Positions 9,450 to 18,500 of a DNA stretch of 64,000 nt are shown in pieces. Position 1 is the stretch's first letter, and each line of letters opens with the position of its first letter. Source of the DNA: Salinispira pacifica (GTDB lineage: Bacteria > Spirochaetota > Spirochaetia > DSM-27196 > Salinispiraceae); assembly GCF_000507245.1 (NCBI RefSeq), contig NC_023035.1:1961501-2025500 (forward strand). Direction: 5' to 3'. The notes beneath the pieces were generated by a model that saw only the letters and a program-made list of their open reading frames with translations, was not told where the DNA came from and did not search any database. The position numbers and the translations under genes were made by a program.

Positions 9450-10697
9450 TCAATGTTTGAAGCTTCGCTGGCCGGTGAAAACCATGGGGATACCTGCTTC
9501 ATTGCATGCCTGAATGGATTCAAAATCTCTCAGGCTGCCCCCGGGCTGAACAATTCCGCCGATTTTTTCTTTAAGACCAACATCAACACCATCCCGGAAC
9601 GGGAAAAACGCATCGGAAACCATTATGCTTCCTTCAAGATTCCCCCGGAGTTCACGGGTTCGCTTCATCACCTCTGCTTCTTTGTGACTGTCCTGCAATA
9701 AATTGAATGGGGTGTTAAACAATTCCCAGCTCAGTCGGTCGGCATATTTCCGGTATGCCTTATCCCTGGCAATTTCCGCAACCCCTACCCTGTCCTGTTC
9801 ACCTGTACCGATTCCGACGGTGGCTCCATCCTTTACATAGATTACCGAATTGCTGGTAATACCCGCTTCAACCAGCCAGCCGAAAAGCATATCTTCAAGC
9901 TGTGCCCGGGTTGGTTCGGTAGTAACACGATAGCTTTCCCCCTTGTACTCGCTTTCAGCCGGGAGGAATTGTTCCGGAGATAGAATTGCAGGTTCAAACT
10001 GATACTGGAGAATTAATCCTCCATCCATAAGGCTGGAAAAATCCAGAACTTTTTTCCCGACGAAGGACTCAAGTCTGCTAATATTGCGGATTCTCATAAC
10101 CCTGAGATTTTTTCTCCGGGCAAGTATTTCCATTACCCCGTTTTCAAAATCCGGTGCGGCCAGCACTTCGATGTAACTGGAGACCATGTACTCAGCGGTT
10201 TCCTTATCCAATGGGCGGTTTACGGCCACCGCTCCGCCGAAGGCCGCCAGGCGGTCCGCCTGGAACGCTTTATGATAGGCATTGTACAGATCGCTGCCTA
10301 CAGCAGCTCCGCTGGGGTTGTTGTGCTTGATAATCACAGCCGCAGGACGGGAATGGAGATAGCGCAGAATGTTCAGAGCAGCATCAATATCCGTGATGTT
10401 GATTTTTCCCGGATGTTTCCCTGACTGGAGCAGTTCGGCATCGCTTGCCAGATAGTTGCCGGGCTCCAGGGTTTCCACCTCGCCCAGATGGAGGTTACCG
10501 TTCACCGGGCGATAGAGGGCTGCCGGCTGGTCGGGGTTTTCGCCATATCGAAGTCCCTTGCGTTCGCCGTCAATTTCCCAGCTGGTTTTCTCGTAATAGA
10601 GTACCTGGCGTTCACCGTCCTCTTCAAATGCAATTTCCATTTTGCCGGGAAAACTATCGCTGTTGATCTGCCGGTACATTTTTTTCAGGTCGCTCAT
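9450..10697 (-). CDS. purH: AICAR transformylase as a separate protein
   Basis: Transfers the formyl group of 10-formyl-THF to AICAR, giving FAICAR, the ninth step of IMP synthesis. In most bacteria this is the C-terminal half of bifunctional PurH; here it is a 415-residue protein of its own. The substrate-binding LRYGENPDQPAALY and the catalytic Lys-His of IIKHNNPSGAAVG are present, as is the family's C-terminal IVQPGGSLRD. The first 45 residues are an extension not found in fused PurH. The ATG at 10697 overlaps the stop of the cyclohydrolase gene as ATGA and has GGGGAGGAG upstream, so translation is probably coupled. Confidence 0.93.
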   Translation of the reverse strand: MSDLKKMYRQINSDSFPGKMEIAFEEDGERQVLYYEKTSWEIDGERKGLRYGENPDQPAALYRPVNGNLHLGEVETLEPGNYLASDAELLQSGKHPGKINITDIDAALNILRYLHSRPAAVIIKHNNPSGAAVGSDLYNAYHKAFQADRLAAFGGAVAVNRPLDKETAEYMVSSYIEVLAAPDFENGVMEILARRKNLRVMRIRNISRLESFVGKKVLDFSSLMDGGLILQYQFEPAILSPEQFLPAESEYKGESYRVTTEPTRAQLEDMLFGWLVEAGITSNSVIYVKDGATVGIGTGEQDRVGVAEIARDKAYRKYADRLSWELFNTPFNLLQDSHKEAEVMKRTRELRGNLEGSIMVSDAFFPFRDGVDVGLKEKIGGIVQPGGSLRDFESIQACNEAGIPMVFTGQRSFKH

Positions 10698-11389
10698 CGC
10701 CACTCCTCCCCGCTGATATGATAGACGCTGGGAAGCTGATCGGTGCTGCAGCCGGCGAGATAGCTGCTGATAGCCTGATCATACCCGGCGGTATGTTCGA
10801 AACTCCGCCTGGCAAGGGAGAACCGCATCTCCAGATTCAGGGAGCCGTCACCTTTATCCATGGATGAAAGGATCTCCTCATAGCTCTCCGGATTGCACAC
10901 CGATGCCACCCTGATGTAATTTTTGGCGCTGGCTCTGAGCATAGTGGGACCGCCGATATCGATGTGGCTTCGTGCAGATTCCATGGTGCTTTCCTTCCGG
11001 GATATCTGCTGACTGAAGGGATAGAGATTTACCACAACCATATCAAAATCGATAGACTGAGTGCGTTTCATATCCTCCCGATGATCAGAATTATACGGCT
11101 CACTGAGCAGTCCCAGATAGATCCGGTAATCCAGAGTTTTTACCAGTCCGCCCTGCATTTCCGGCTGTCCGGTATATGAGCTCACGCTGTGCAGTTTGTC
11201 TGAGTGAATCCCTCCGTCAAAATCGCCGAGTTCTTCCTGAATAGTTCTGAATGTGCCGCCGGTGCTGTAAATATTCACGCCGTGGCGGACCAGACCTCTG
11301 ACCAATTCCCGTATGCCGGTTTTATCCGATACAGAAATCAGGGCATTCCTGATCTTAATCTGATCGGGAACCTTTTGTACGATGTTCAT
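10694..11389 (-). CDS. purH: IMP cyclohydrolase (MGS domain) as a separate protein
   Basis: Closes the ring of FAICAR to give IMP, the last step of de novo purine synthesis. The 231 residues correspond to the N-terminal MGS-like domain of PurH: RNALISVSDKTGI at the start, STGGTFRTIQE, VVVNLYPF, IDIGGPTMLRASAKN and FEHTAGYDQAISSYL near the end. The protein stops at the natural domain border and the next gene starts in an ATGA overlap. The start overlaps folE2 by 35 bases and has GGGGAG 9 bases upstream. Confidence 0.93.
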   Translation of the reverse strand: MNIVQKVPDQIKIRNALISVSDKTGIRELVRGLVRHGVNIYSTGGTFRTIQEELGDFDGGIHSDKLHSVSSYTGQPEMQGGLVKTLDYRIYLGLLSEPYNSDHREDMKRTQSIDFDMVVVNLYPFSQQISRKESTMESARSHIDIGGPTMLRASAKNYIRVASVCNPESYEEILSSMDKGDGSLNLEMRFSLARRSFEHTAGYDQAISSYLAGCSTDQLPSVYHISGEEWR

Positions 11390-12167
11390 AGGTTTTTACT
11401 CCCCTTTCGATATATGCATATGCCTCATGATTATGAATACTTTCCATGTTTTCAGCTTCTACACTGAACCAGGGAAAATTATAATTTTGTTCCAGACGCA
11501 CCGTAACTTCCCTGACCAGATCCTCAACAAATACCGGATGATCATAACTGTATTCGGTAATATATTTTTCATCCTCCCGCTTGAGAAGGGTATACAGTGG
11601 GGCGGAGGCACAGGACTCAATCTCCGAGATCATGTCTTCGATCCAGAAAAACTCCCCCAATTCAACCAATATGCGGATGTAGCTTCGCTGGTTGTGGGCT
11701 CCATATGCTGATATTTCTTTGGAACAGGGACAAAGGGTAAGAACGGGAACCTCAATACCTACGAAAAATTCCCTGTACGTACTATTCACCTCGCCGATAA
11801 ATTTGCAGTTGTACTCCGTCTTGCTTGGCTGCCCGCTTACCGGGGCATGCTTCTCCATGAAAAACGGAAAGCGAATTTCTCCCAGGGACTTCTCGGCATC
11901 CAGGACATGCTTGATTTTTTCCAGCATGTTCAGAAAATTATTCATTCTGATATCATCTGAGTGAGCATGAAACACTTCAATGAAACGGCTCATGTGGGTG
12001 CCTTTGAAGTGGTGGGGGAGATTCACAAAAAGATCAACCTCCGCACTGGTATGCTGAATCGATTCTTCCTTATCCAGGATGGTAATCGGATATTTAATAT
12101 TTTTGACCCCTACTTTATCCAGAGGGAGATTTCTGGTATCGGGGGTATTTTGAATGTCTTTCATCAT
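11355..12167 (-). CDS. folE2: GTP cyclohydrolase IB (FolE2 type)
   Basis: Converts GTP to 7,8-dihydroneopterin triphosphate, entering folate synthesis. The 270-residue protein belongs to the COG1469 family that replaces FolE. It has the motif LTLCPCSKEIS with the metal/catalytic cysteine, and GAHNQRSYIRI with the conserved histidine. The ATG at 12167 starts 20 bases after the folD stop; an in-frame ATG at 12233 would overlap folD by 46 bases and is less likely. Together with folD it feeds 10-formyl-THF to the transformylase two genes downstream. Confidence 0.93.
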   Translation of the reverse strand: MMKDIQNTPDTRNLPLDKVGVKNIKYPITILDKEESIQHTSAEVDLFVNLPHHFKGTHMSRFIEVFHAHSDDIRMNNFLNMLEKIKHVLDAEKSLGEIRFPFFMEKHAPVSGQPSKTEYNCKFIGEVNSTYREFFVGIEVPVLTLCPCSKEISAYGAHNQRSYIRILVELGEFFWIEDMISEIESCASAPLYTLLKREDEKYITEYSYDHPVFVEDLVREVTVRLEQNYNFPWFSVEAENMESIHNHEAYAYIERGVKTYEHRTKGSRSD

Positions 12168-12187
12168 CTTTCGGCCTTTAAACTGTT

Positions 12188-13075
12188 TCAGGTTCGGGGG
12201 ATGCTGCGCTTTGCTGACTGGAGTGTGTTCCACAAAAGCATCGTAATGGTCATGGGCCCTACTCCTCCGGGAACCGGGGTGATAAAAGAGGCTTTTGAAG
12301 AGACTGCTTCAAAATCAACATCCCCGACAAGGCGGTAGCCCCGTTTTCGGCTGCTGTCTTCAACCCGGTTAACCCCCACATCGATTACCACCGCCCCTTC
12401 TTTAATCATATCCGGACCGATCATCCCCGGCCGTCCGGCAGCTGCAATCACAATATCAGCTTCCCGGGTGTGCCGGGCAATATCCGGTGTACGGCTGTGA
12501 CATACAGTCACAGTGGCGTTGCCCAAATCGCTTTTTTGCATCAGAAGGTTCGCAAGAGGTTTCCCTACAATATTGCTTCTTCCCACGATCACGCAGTGTT
12601 TACCCTGTGGAGAAACATCGATGGATTTCAGAAGCTGTATTATCCCGTGGGGGGTACAAGGCAGGAAGGCCTCCTGTCCCAGCATCATATTTCCAAGACT
12701 GACAGGATGAAACCCGTCCACATCCTTCTCCGGAGAGATGGCCTGGATGATCCTGTCCGAATCGATATGTTCAGGCAGAGGAAGCTGCACAAGGATACCG
12801 TGAATTTCAGTATCGGCATTGAGTTTCTGAATTAGCTCCAGAAGTTCCGACTGGCTGCAATTCTCATCCAGACGGTAATCCCTGGAATACAGACCGTTTT
12901 CACGGCAGGCCTTCTCTTTGCCTGCAACATAGCTTCTGCTTGCTGGATCATCTCCCACCAGGATTACCGCCAGGCCGGGAACGATACCCCTTCCCGCCAG
13001 TTCGGCAGTTTCATTTTTTATCTCGCTGCGAAGTTGCGCAGCCACCAGTTTTCCATCGATTATTTTTGCTTGCAT
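12188..13075 (-). CDS. folD: Bifunctional methylene-THF dehydrogenase/cyclohydrolase
   Basis: Interconverts 5,10-methylene-, methenyl- and 10-formyl-THF. 295 residues, the usual length. The catalytic [10 protein letters not shown] lysine segment, QLPLPEHID, the [11 protein letters not shown] signature, the NADP-binding [14 protein letters not shown] and the C-terminal [11 protein letters not shown] are all visible. It is the first gene of the folate/purine operon. There is no convincing Shine-Dalgarno before the ATG, and divergent to it lies the outer-membrane barrel gene. Confidence 0.97.
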   Translation of the reverse strand: MQAKIIDGKLVAAQLRSEIKNETAELAGRGIVPGLAVILVGDDPASRSYVAGKEKACRENGLYSRDYRLDENCSQSELLELIQKLNADTEIHGILVQLPLPEHIDSDRIIQAISPEKDVDGFHPVSLGNMMLGQEAFLPCTPHGIIQLLKSIDVSPQGKHCVIVGRSNIVGKPLANLLMQKSDLGNATVTVCHSRTPDIARHTREADIVIAAAGRPGMIGPDMIKEGAVVIDVGVNRVEDSSRKRGYRLVGDVDFEAVSSKASFITPVPGGVGPMTITMLLWNTLQSAKRSIPRT

Positions 13076-13190
13076 AGAAAGGATGTAGCATAGCTGATAA
13101 CAAATTTCAACTCGAAAGAGTGATCAGTCTATTCGACGTAAAGCCGAAGACAGATTCTGTAATCAGGCGGGAGCTTGGATGTTATTCACA

Positions 13191-13219
13191 TTGAAACCCC
13201 ACACAGGCTGTGCTACTAT
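13191..13219 (+). promoter_or_regulatory. Sigma-70-like promoter for the barrel gene
   Basis: TTGAAA, a 17-base spacer, then TACTAT, followed by a leader of about 60 bases to the GTG at 13285. Good agreement with consensus spacing. Confidence 0.65.
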
Positions 13220-13284
13220 TGCACAGGTTTATCTCCGGGCCACCCGGGATGAACAGGGCGAACCTTATTATTGGAGAGTAGTTT

Positions 13285-13935
13285 GTGAAATCACACCACC
13301 CCGTTTATCGTTCTTTATTGATTTTTTGTATAATGTTAATTGCAGCGCTGCCGTTGAGCGCACAGGACCTTCCCGAGGGAGAGCCCGAAGAAGAGAGAGT
13401 TGAGATCACCAGAGTTCTTGGAGACCAGTATCTCACCATAGGTCTGGGAACTCCCATTCCTCTCTTTATATATGATCCGCCCGGATCGGATGGCGAATCA
13501 GCAGTTAAGCCCATGAATCTGAAAGTCGGTATGGCCGGCGGCCTGGGATGGTCTGCATTTGTGAATAATAATATGAGCCTGGGTTTGGAGGTAAACGCTT
13601 CCTATAATGCCGACCCCAATGGGGAGGGCTTTTTTATCGTACCCATGGGTCTGCAAACCAATTATTTCCTTCGGGCTTTTCCTTTTGAAATTCCCCTTCA
13701 CTTCGGCTCCGGGTTAACGATATCCAGATATAAGGATCTCACCACTTTCAGTTTTATGCTGAAAGGCGGAGCTGCAATGTACTGGAATGCCACAGAGGAT
13801 TGGTCCTTCGGACTCAATCTGAATTACTGGTGGTTGCCGGAAATTTACCGGGACAATGGTTCAGGCGCACCTGCCAGCATGACCCGCTTCGGCAATTTTT
13901 TGGAAGTCACTATTCGCGCCATGTATAATTTTTAA
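13285..13935 (+). CDS. Small outer-membrane beta-barrel protein
   Basis: 216 residues. It starts with GTG, preceded by GGAGAG, and has a signal peptide ending LPLSAQ-D near residue 27. The mature part alternates hydrophobic and polar residues typical of barrel strands (LKVGMAGGLGWSAFV, MSLGLEVNASYNAD, FSFMLKGGAAMYW) and ends in AMYNF, a C-terminal aromatic as used by the Bam machinery. It resembles the TP0733 family of spirochaete barrels; this assignment is from memory and not tested. A lipoprotein gene follows 40 bases downstream and is probably cotranscribed. Confidence 0.82.
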   Translation: MKSHHPVYRSLLIFCIMLIAALPLSAQDLPEGEPEEERVEITRVLGDQYLTIGLGTPIPLFIYDPPGSDGESAVKPMNLKVGMAGGLGWSAFVNNNMSLGLEVNASYNADPNGEGFFIVPMGLQTNYFLRAFPFEIPLHFGSGLTISRYKDLTTFSFMLKGGAAMYWNATEDWSFGLNLNYWWLPEIYRDNGSGAPASMTRFGNFLEVTIRAMYNF

Positions 13936-13975
13936 TCACACAGGTGATAATTCGACAGCCCCAAACGGAGTAATT

Positions 13976-15265
13976 ATGCGTACAAATCAGAATACAACAC
14001 AAACATACGGCAAGAAGGTTTCAGCAGCATTATTTCTGATGCTCGCAGGAATTTTCCTGATCACATCCTGCGGAAACTCGGTGGGTCTCTTTTACAGCGT
14101 TGAGAATGTGGTGAAAATTGATGAGGAAGGGAGAGATCTTCCGGATGATGCCCTTATCAGCAGCTTTTCAGCAGGAGCTGACCAGTATTTCGTCACCACC
14201 AGCACCCTTCTCACCCGTGTGGCCGCCGCCTCGGAAGACTCGGATCCGGGCTACGCCTGGAAACAGGTCACTCCGCCGGTAAACGGCAGCGGCACGACCT
14301 ACAAAAACACATTTCAAGCCGCCATGGTGAACGGCAGTCTGCTCGTTCAGTTCAGCAATGATTCAAGCGACGGTTTGATCTCCGGGCTCTTTCATACCGA
14401 AGAATCTGAACTGAGCTATACAGATGATGAAATCAGTCCCCAGTGGAATCCGATTACGGAAGTGAACAGCCATGATAGCGGTGGACGCCCGGCGGGTTTT
14501 TTCATCACCGATTCCGGCATCGTGGTGCAGCTTCAATTGAAAGACGAAACCACCAGTGTACTGAGTTACAACCTGTATGAACTCAGCTCCGATTTCTCTA
14601 CAATTGCCACCGACATAGTTACCGGCCTGCCTTCTCCCATAGTGGATGCCCAAAGCACCGGTGCGGATACCTGGTTTATCAGTTCCTCCCGCATCTATCG
14701 GGCGGATTCTGCGGATCTGAGCACCTTCAGCAGCATCAGCGAAATAGACGCCCAGGATTCAGTTTTTGATGATGACAGGCTCAAACCTCAGGATTCAACC
14801 GGCGATCTGAAAATTTACGGGTTCACCGGCCTTGAAAGCACCGGCGCAGATAGCCTCCATGTAGCCAGCAGCAAGGGGTTTATCTATCACTGGGACGGAT
14901 CCTGGAGCGTTTTCAGCGATTCAGACGGCAACCCGCAACGGTTTGCAAATCCTGACGGTGTGTTCACACGGTTCACCGATCTGTTATATATGGAAAGTTC
15001 ACCCCTGGGAGATGCCGTGCTTGCGGCGGGTACCGAGAATGAAGGGTATGTGCTGATCGATACTGAAGCGGGAGCCGCCTCTTACTATGACGCGGAAGAT
15101 GTGGAAAGCACCAACCTCTATTATACCGACCTGTACCGCTCCCACATCTCCCGGCTCGTCCAGGACAAACAGCAGGGGCGTGACAACGTATTTGCCCTTA
15201 CCCCCGATAATTCACTCTGGCGGGCAAGTCTTCAGGATCAGCGTGTTATCTGGGTTCGTGAATAA
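13976..15265 (+). CDS. Predicted lipoprotein, possibly a beta-propeller
   Basis: 429 residues. The N-terminal signal ends in the lipobox LITS-C with the cysteine at 32. The mature protein has several similar segments in which a Ser/Thr/Asp-rich strand leads into W or Y (GADTWFISSSRIYRA, GADSLHVASSKGFIYHWDG, NVFALTPDNSLWRA), a pattern like a beta-propeller sensor or adhesin. No named family was recognised. It lies behind the barrel gene, so the pair may form an outer-membrane unit, and it ends at a strong bidirectional terminator. Confidence 0.78.
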   Translation: MRTNQNTTQTYGKKVSAALFLMLAGIFLITSCGNSVGLFYSVENVVKIDEEGRDLPDDALISSFSAGADQYFVTTSTLLTRVAAASEDSDPGYAWKQVTPPVNGSGTTYKNTFQAAMVNGSLLVQFSNDSSDGLISGLFHTEESELSYTDDEISPQWNPITEVNSHDSGGRPAGFFITDSGIVVQLQLKDETTSVLSYNLYELSSDFSTIATDIVTGLPSPIVDAQSTGADTWFISSSRIYRADSADLSTFSSISEIDAQDSVFDDDRLKPQDSTGDLKIYGFTGLESTGADSLHVASSKGFIYHWDGSWSVFSDSDGNPQRFANPDGVFTRFTDLLYMESSPLGDAVLAAGTENEGYVLIDTEAGAASYYDAEDVESTNLYYTDLYRSHISRLVQDKQQGRDNVFALTPDNSLWRASLQDQRVIWVRE

Positions 15266-15281
15266 TATATACGATTGTAGT

Positions 15282-15323
15282 AAAAAAAACTCCGGCATCG
15301 TGTGATGATGCCGGAGTTTTTTT
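15282..15323. terminator. Bidirectional terminator
   Basis: ACTCCGGCATC pairs with GATGCCGGAGT, flanked by a run of A on the left and of T on the right, so it can stop transcripts from both sides. It serves the lipoprotein gene on the plus strand and, 190 bases beyond its end, the large convergent gene. Confidence 0.9.
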
Positions 15324-15509
15324 GTGCAGCAAAGCTTGTGAAACGGCAATCAGCCGTGAGTCAGTTCCATATATGGGTGGGGCGATTAAACCGATACACT
15401 ACCCGTGGGGTAACTTTCATCAACATGCCAAAATCAATGGTTCTTCACAAGCTTCTGTGCACTGTGCACAGGGTCTACAGTCCCTGGTTGATGATGTTAT
15501 TGCTGAAGA
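15324..15509. repeat. Gene-free gap with inverted repeat
   Basis: This gap between convergent genes holds an 11-bp inverted repeat, AAGCTTGTGAA (15332-15342) and TTCACAAGCTT (15444-15454). There is also a short hairpin ACGGC/GCCGT (15343-15357) and the palindromic GTGCACTGTGCAC near 15457. A reading frame crosses it on the plus strand but runs into the antisense of the large gene and is not credible. Confidence 0.5.
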
Positions 15510-18500
15510 TCACTCCCTGATTATCGAGAGCCTCAAGTTCCTGTACAGTCTGGTAGCGTCCTGCCTGTCGAGCGGAGCTGCGGAAACTATCGGTAAACTC
15601 TTCCAGGAGAACCCCCAGTTTTCAAAGGTATTTGATGCAACTTCCAAGGAAATATCAGAAAGCCGGCTCTGCAGCCTGATGGCTGCTCCGCCGCTGATTC
15701 CTGTGAGCTCGTTTTCTTTAATCAGCAGACTGCTGGCCCCACTGATCTGGTAGGCCGTGGCGAAGCCTTCTTCTCCGCTGAGAGCCAAACGATTCCCGGT
15801 GAACTCGCCGGAGCTTTTTTCAACCAGCGCAAGAGTGTACTCGGCAGTTGTGAGCCCTGTGAAGTCACTGCTGCGCACGGAGAGTTCGGCAGAGTTTCTG
15901 GCATGGATCGCATTCACAAAATCACCCGCCCCCACGGCCTGGAAGCTGCTTTCTTCAATTTCCAAACTGCCTCCGGTAATAAGGATTCCTTTCACACCGA
16001 AGTTCGCCTGGAGATTCAGCTTCATCCGGCTGAGCTCAAGTTCGGAATTGTTTACTGCCAGCAAACTGACCACGGCAGCCTTCCTGCTGCCCTCCACGGT
16101 GCTGTCCCTGAGTTGGAGCCGGGAATTCTCTGCGTATAGGGCATTGGCGGTGGAACTTCCGAAACCGCTTCCCAGAACAGAATCGTCATCCAGCTCCATG
16201 CTGGAATCGTATAAATACAGGCCGATTGTGTTATCACCCGAACCGGGCAAAATGCGGCTGGACGATATATCCAGACTCGAGTCCTGACTGTGGATGAGAA
16301 TGTAGCTGGAATGAATGCCCTCTTCCAGAAATTCAGGTAACTCCTCCGCACTTATCCGGGAATTCGTCATTCTCAATCGGGAATTCCTCAGTTTCAGCAA
16401 CATTCCGTCATCCATCTCATATCCGTTGATCTCTGAATTTGTAATCGAGAGCCGGGTGTCGGAAGAATCTATTCCCCGGCTGCCCCCGGTGACGCTCATA
16501 CGGACATCCGACAGATCCATGCTTCCGGCGGTGGAGCGCACCAGACTTTCCAGCTGCCGGGTTGAATCGCTGATAAACAGGGAATCGAGAGTCAGAGAAG
16601 GAGCCTGGGAAAATATGAGAGTATCTCCCCTGAATGATTTATCCGCATACAGATAACTGGAATCATCTGAATCCGGTTCCCAGAACCTGTCGTATGAACC
16701 GTATATGCTCAGACTGTCTGAAAAACGTAAAGGAGCATCTACCGGATAATTTCCTGTTTTGAGATAAATCTCTGTAAGATTATGATCCCGGGCATATTCC
16801 AGTGCCGGGGCGAGACGGTTGAACGGTTCACTCCGGCTGCCGGTTCCTGTTTGGGAACTGTCGGGATCCACGAATACATTCCGCTTATCGATTACGATGC
16901 TCCAGCTGCGATCCTGTACGCTTCTGTTGCCTGCCTGGTCATATGAATACCCGCGAATCGTGAACAGCTTGAGTTCCCCGGGATCTGCACGTAACGTAAA
17001 AGGGTCCTGATAATTCTCAAACTCACCACCGGCCATGCTGGAAGGAGGAACAAAGTCCTGATCCCATTCCCTGGGTAATTGTCCTGATTGATAACTGTAG
17101 GAGCGAAGCTGATATACAATCTGACCGCCTTCTTCGGCTTCCATTTTTATCAGCGTGTTATCGTGAATATATTCCCGGGATGTTAGTCCGGATATAGCCG
17201 GTGGAAGGGGCGGTGTCCTATCCAGAGTAAAGCTGAACCGCAGTTCCCTGCTCGGCTCATAGCCAGGTAGAAATTGCCGGAGTCGGATGCGGTATTGCAC
17301 TGTTTCACCTTCAGCAGCCTGAAAATCAAGTCGGGAATTCCAGACGGTGGACCTTTGATCCACAGGATCAGGTTCACTTCCATCAGAACTTATTTCATAG
17401 CGCACTATTGCATCCGAGGAGGGATACACCTGGATGCTTTGGCGTGAAGTGTACACCCCGCCGTCCTGAATGCCCGACAATTTAGGTACTGGAGCGACCT
17501 GCAGTCTGGGGAGTTCCCGTTCCATGATTCTGCTGCGGTTTCCTGCACTGTCAACGGAGCGGTACAAAAGACGCATCCGTGAATAATCCTCAGGAATCTG
17601 CCACTCAAACTCGTTCTCATATCTGATGAAATCGGCGGTATCCCTGTCCATGCCCGACACCAGTGCATATTCTATCCGGCTTTCATCAGCCGAAGCCCAG
17701 CTTATTCTGCCCCCGTTTCCGTCTCTGTAGATTTCGGGTTCAGGCGGCGGAGCCGGACTCTCCTGGTCGATGGTGAATTGATAGCTGTTACTCACGGCGC
17801 CCAAATTTCCGGCGGAATCACGGCTTCGAAAAAGAAGGGTGTAGGTTACCTCGCTGCCCTGAACTCCCTGAAGATCAATTGCTGTGCCGGAGCGGCTTGA
17901 TGCCGTACCCGGCACGGGGGGCGTTCCATTCGTGCGCAGTTCATACAGTACGGAATCTTCAGAGTCAAATACAATCCGAAGGTCACGGGAGCTGGTGATA
18001 CTGTATTGACCGACGGGCAGCTCAATAGCTTCACCCTGCTGAAGAATGGTGAGATTCGGGAGCTCCGGTTTTTCCCGGTCCACGGCAAAATTGATGACAG
18101 CAGTTTCGCTGAGATTACCCGCAGGATCTTCTGCACGGGCCCTCAGTTGATACGTTACCCGTCTTCCGTCAACCCCGGTAACGGTAAATGGTCCGTTGTA
18201 TTCGGTCTGCTGTTTCACAGGTCTCTCACCGTCTTCACGGCTGATTTCATAGAGAATTCGATTTTCCTGGGTGGTGGTCAGCTCAAGCTCCACAGCAGAG
18301 GCATACTCGGAGGCGTTCTCCACTCCGGTTATTTCCGGAGGAAGGGGCGGAATGGTATCGAAGCTGAATCGAATCCGTGTTTCAGCGCCTGTTAATGACG
18401 GATCGTCGCTGGAAATTGGTAAAATCCGCACATCTACCAGTTCTTCACTCCGGTCCGGTGTTTTCTCAAGCTGCAGCCTGTGCAATGTCCATGGGTTTGT

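Noticed and set aside
10690..10700. Possible frameshift in a fused purH
   Set aside because: The two parts meet at a true ATGA overlap with a strong Shine-Dalgarno, and the second has an extra N-terminal region, so two genes are the better reading.
15332..15456. Integron attC-like site
   Set aside because: The core sites RYYYAAC/GTTRRRY are not present at the arms, and no cassette array or integrase is nearby.
15322..15753. Plus-strand frame of 143 codons across the gap after the bidirectional terminator
   Set aside because: Its second half is antisense to the large surface gene and its residue mix is not protein-like; no promoter or Shine-Dalgarno.
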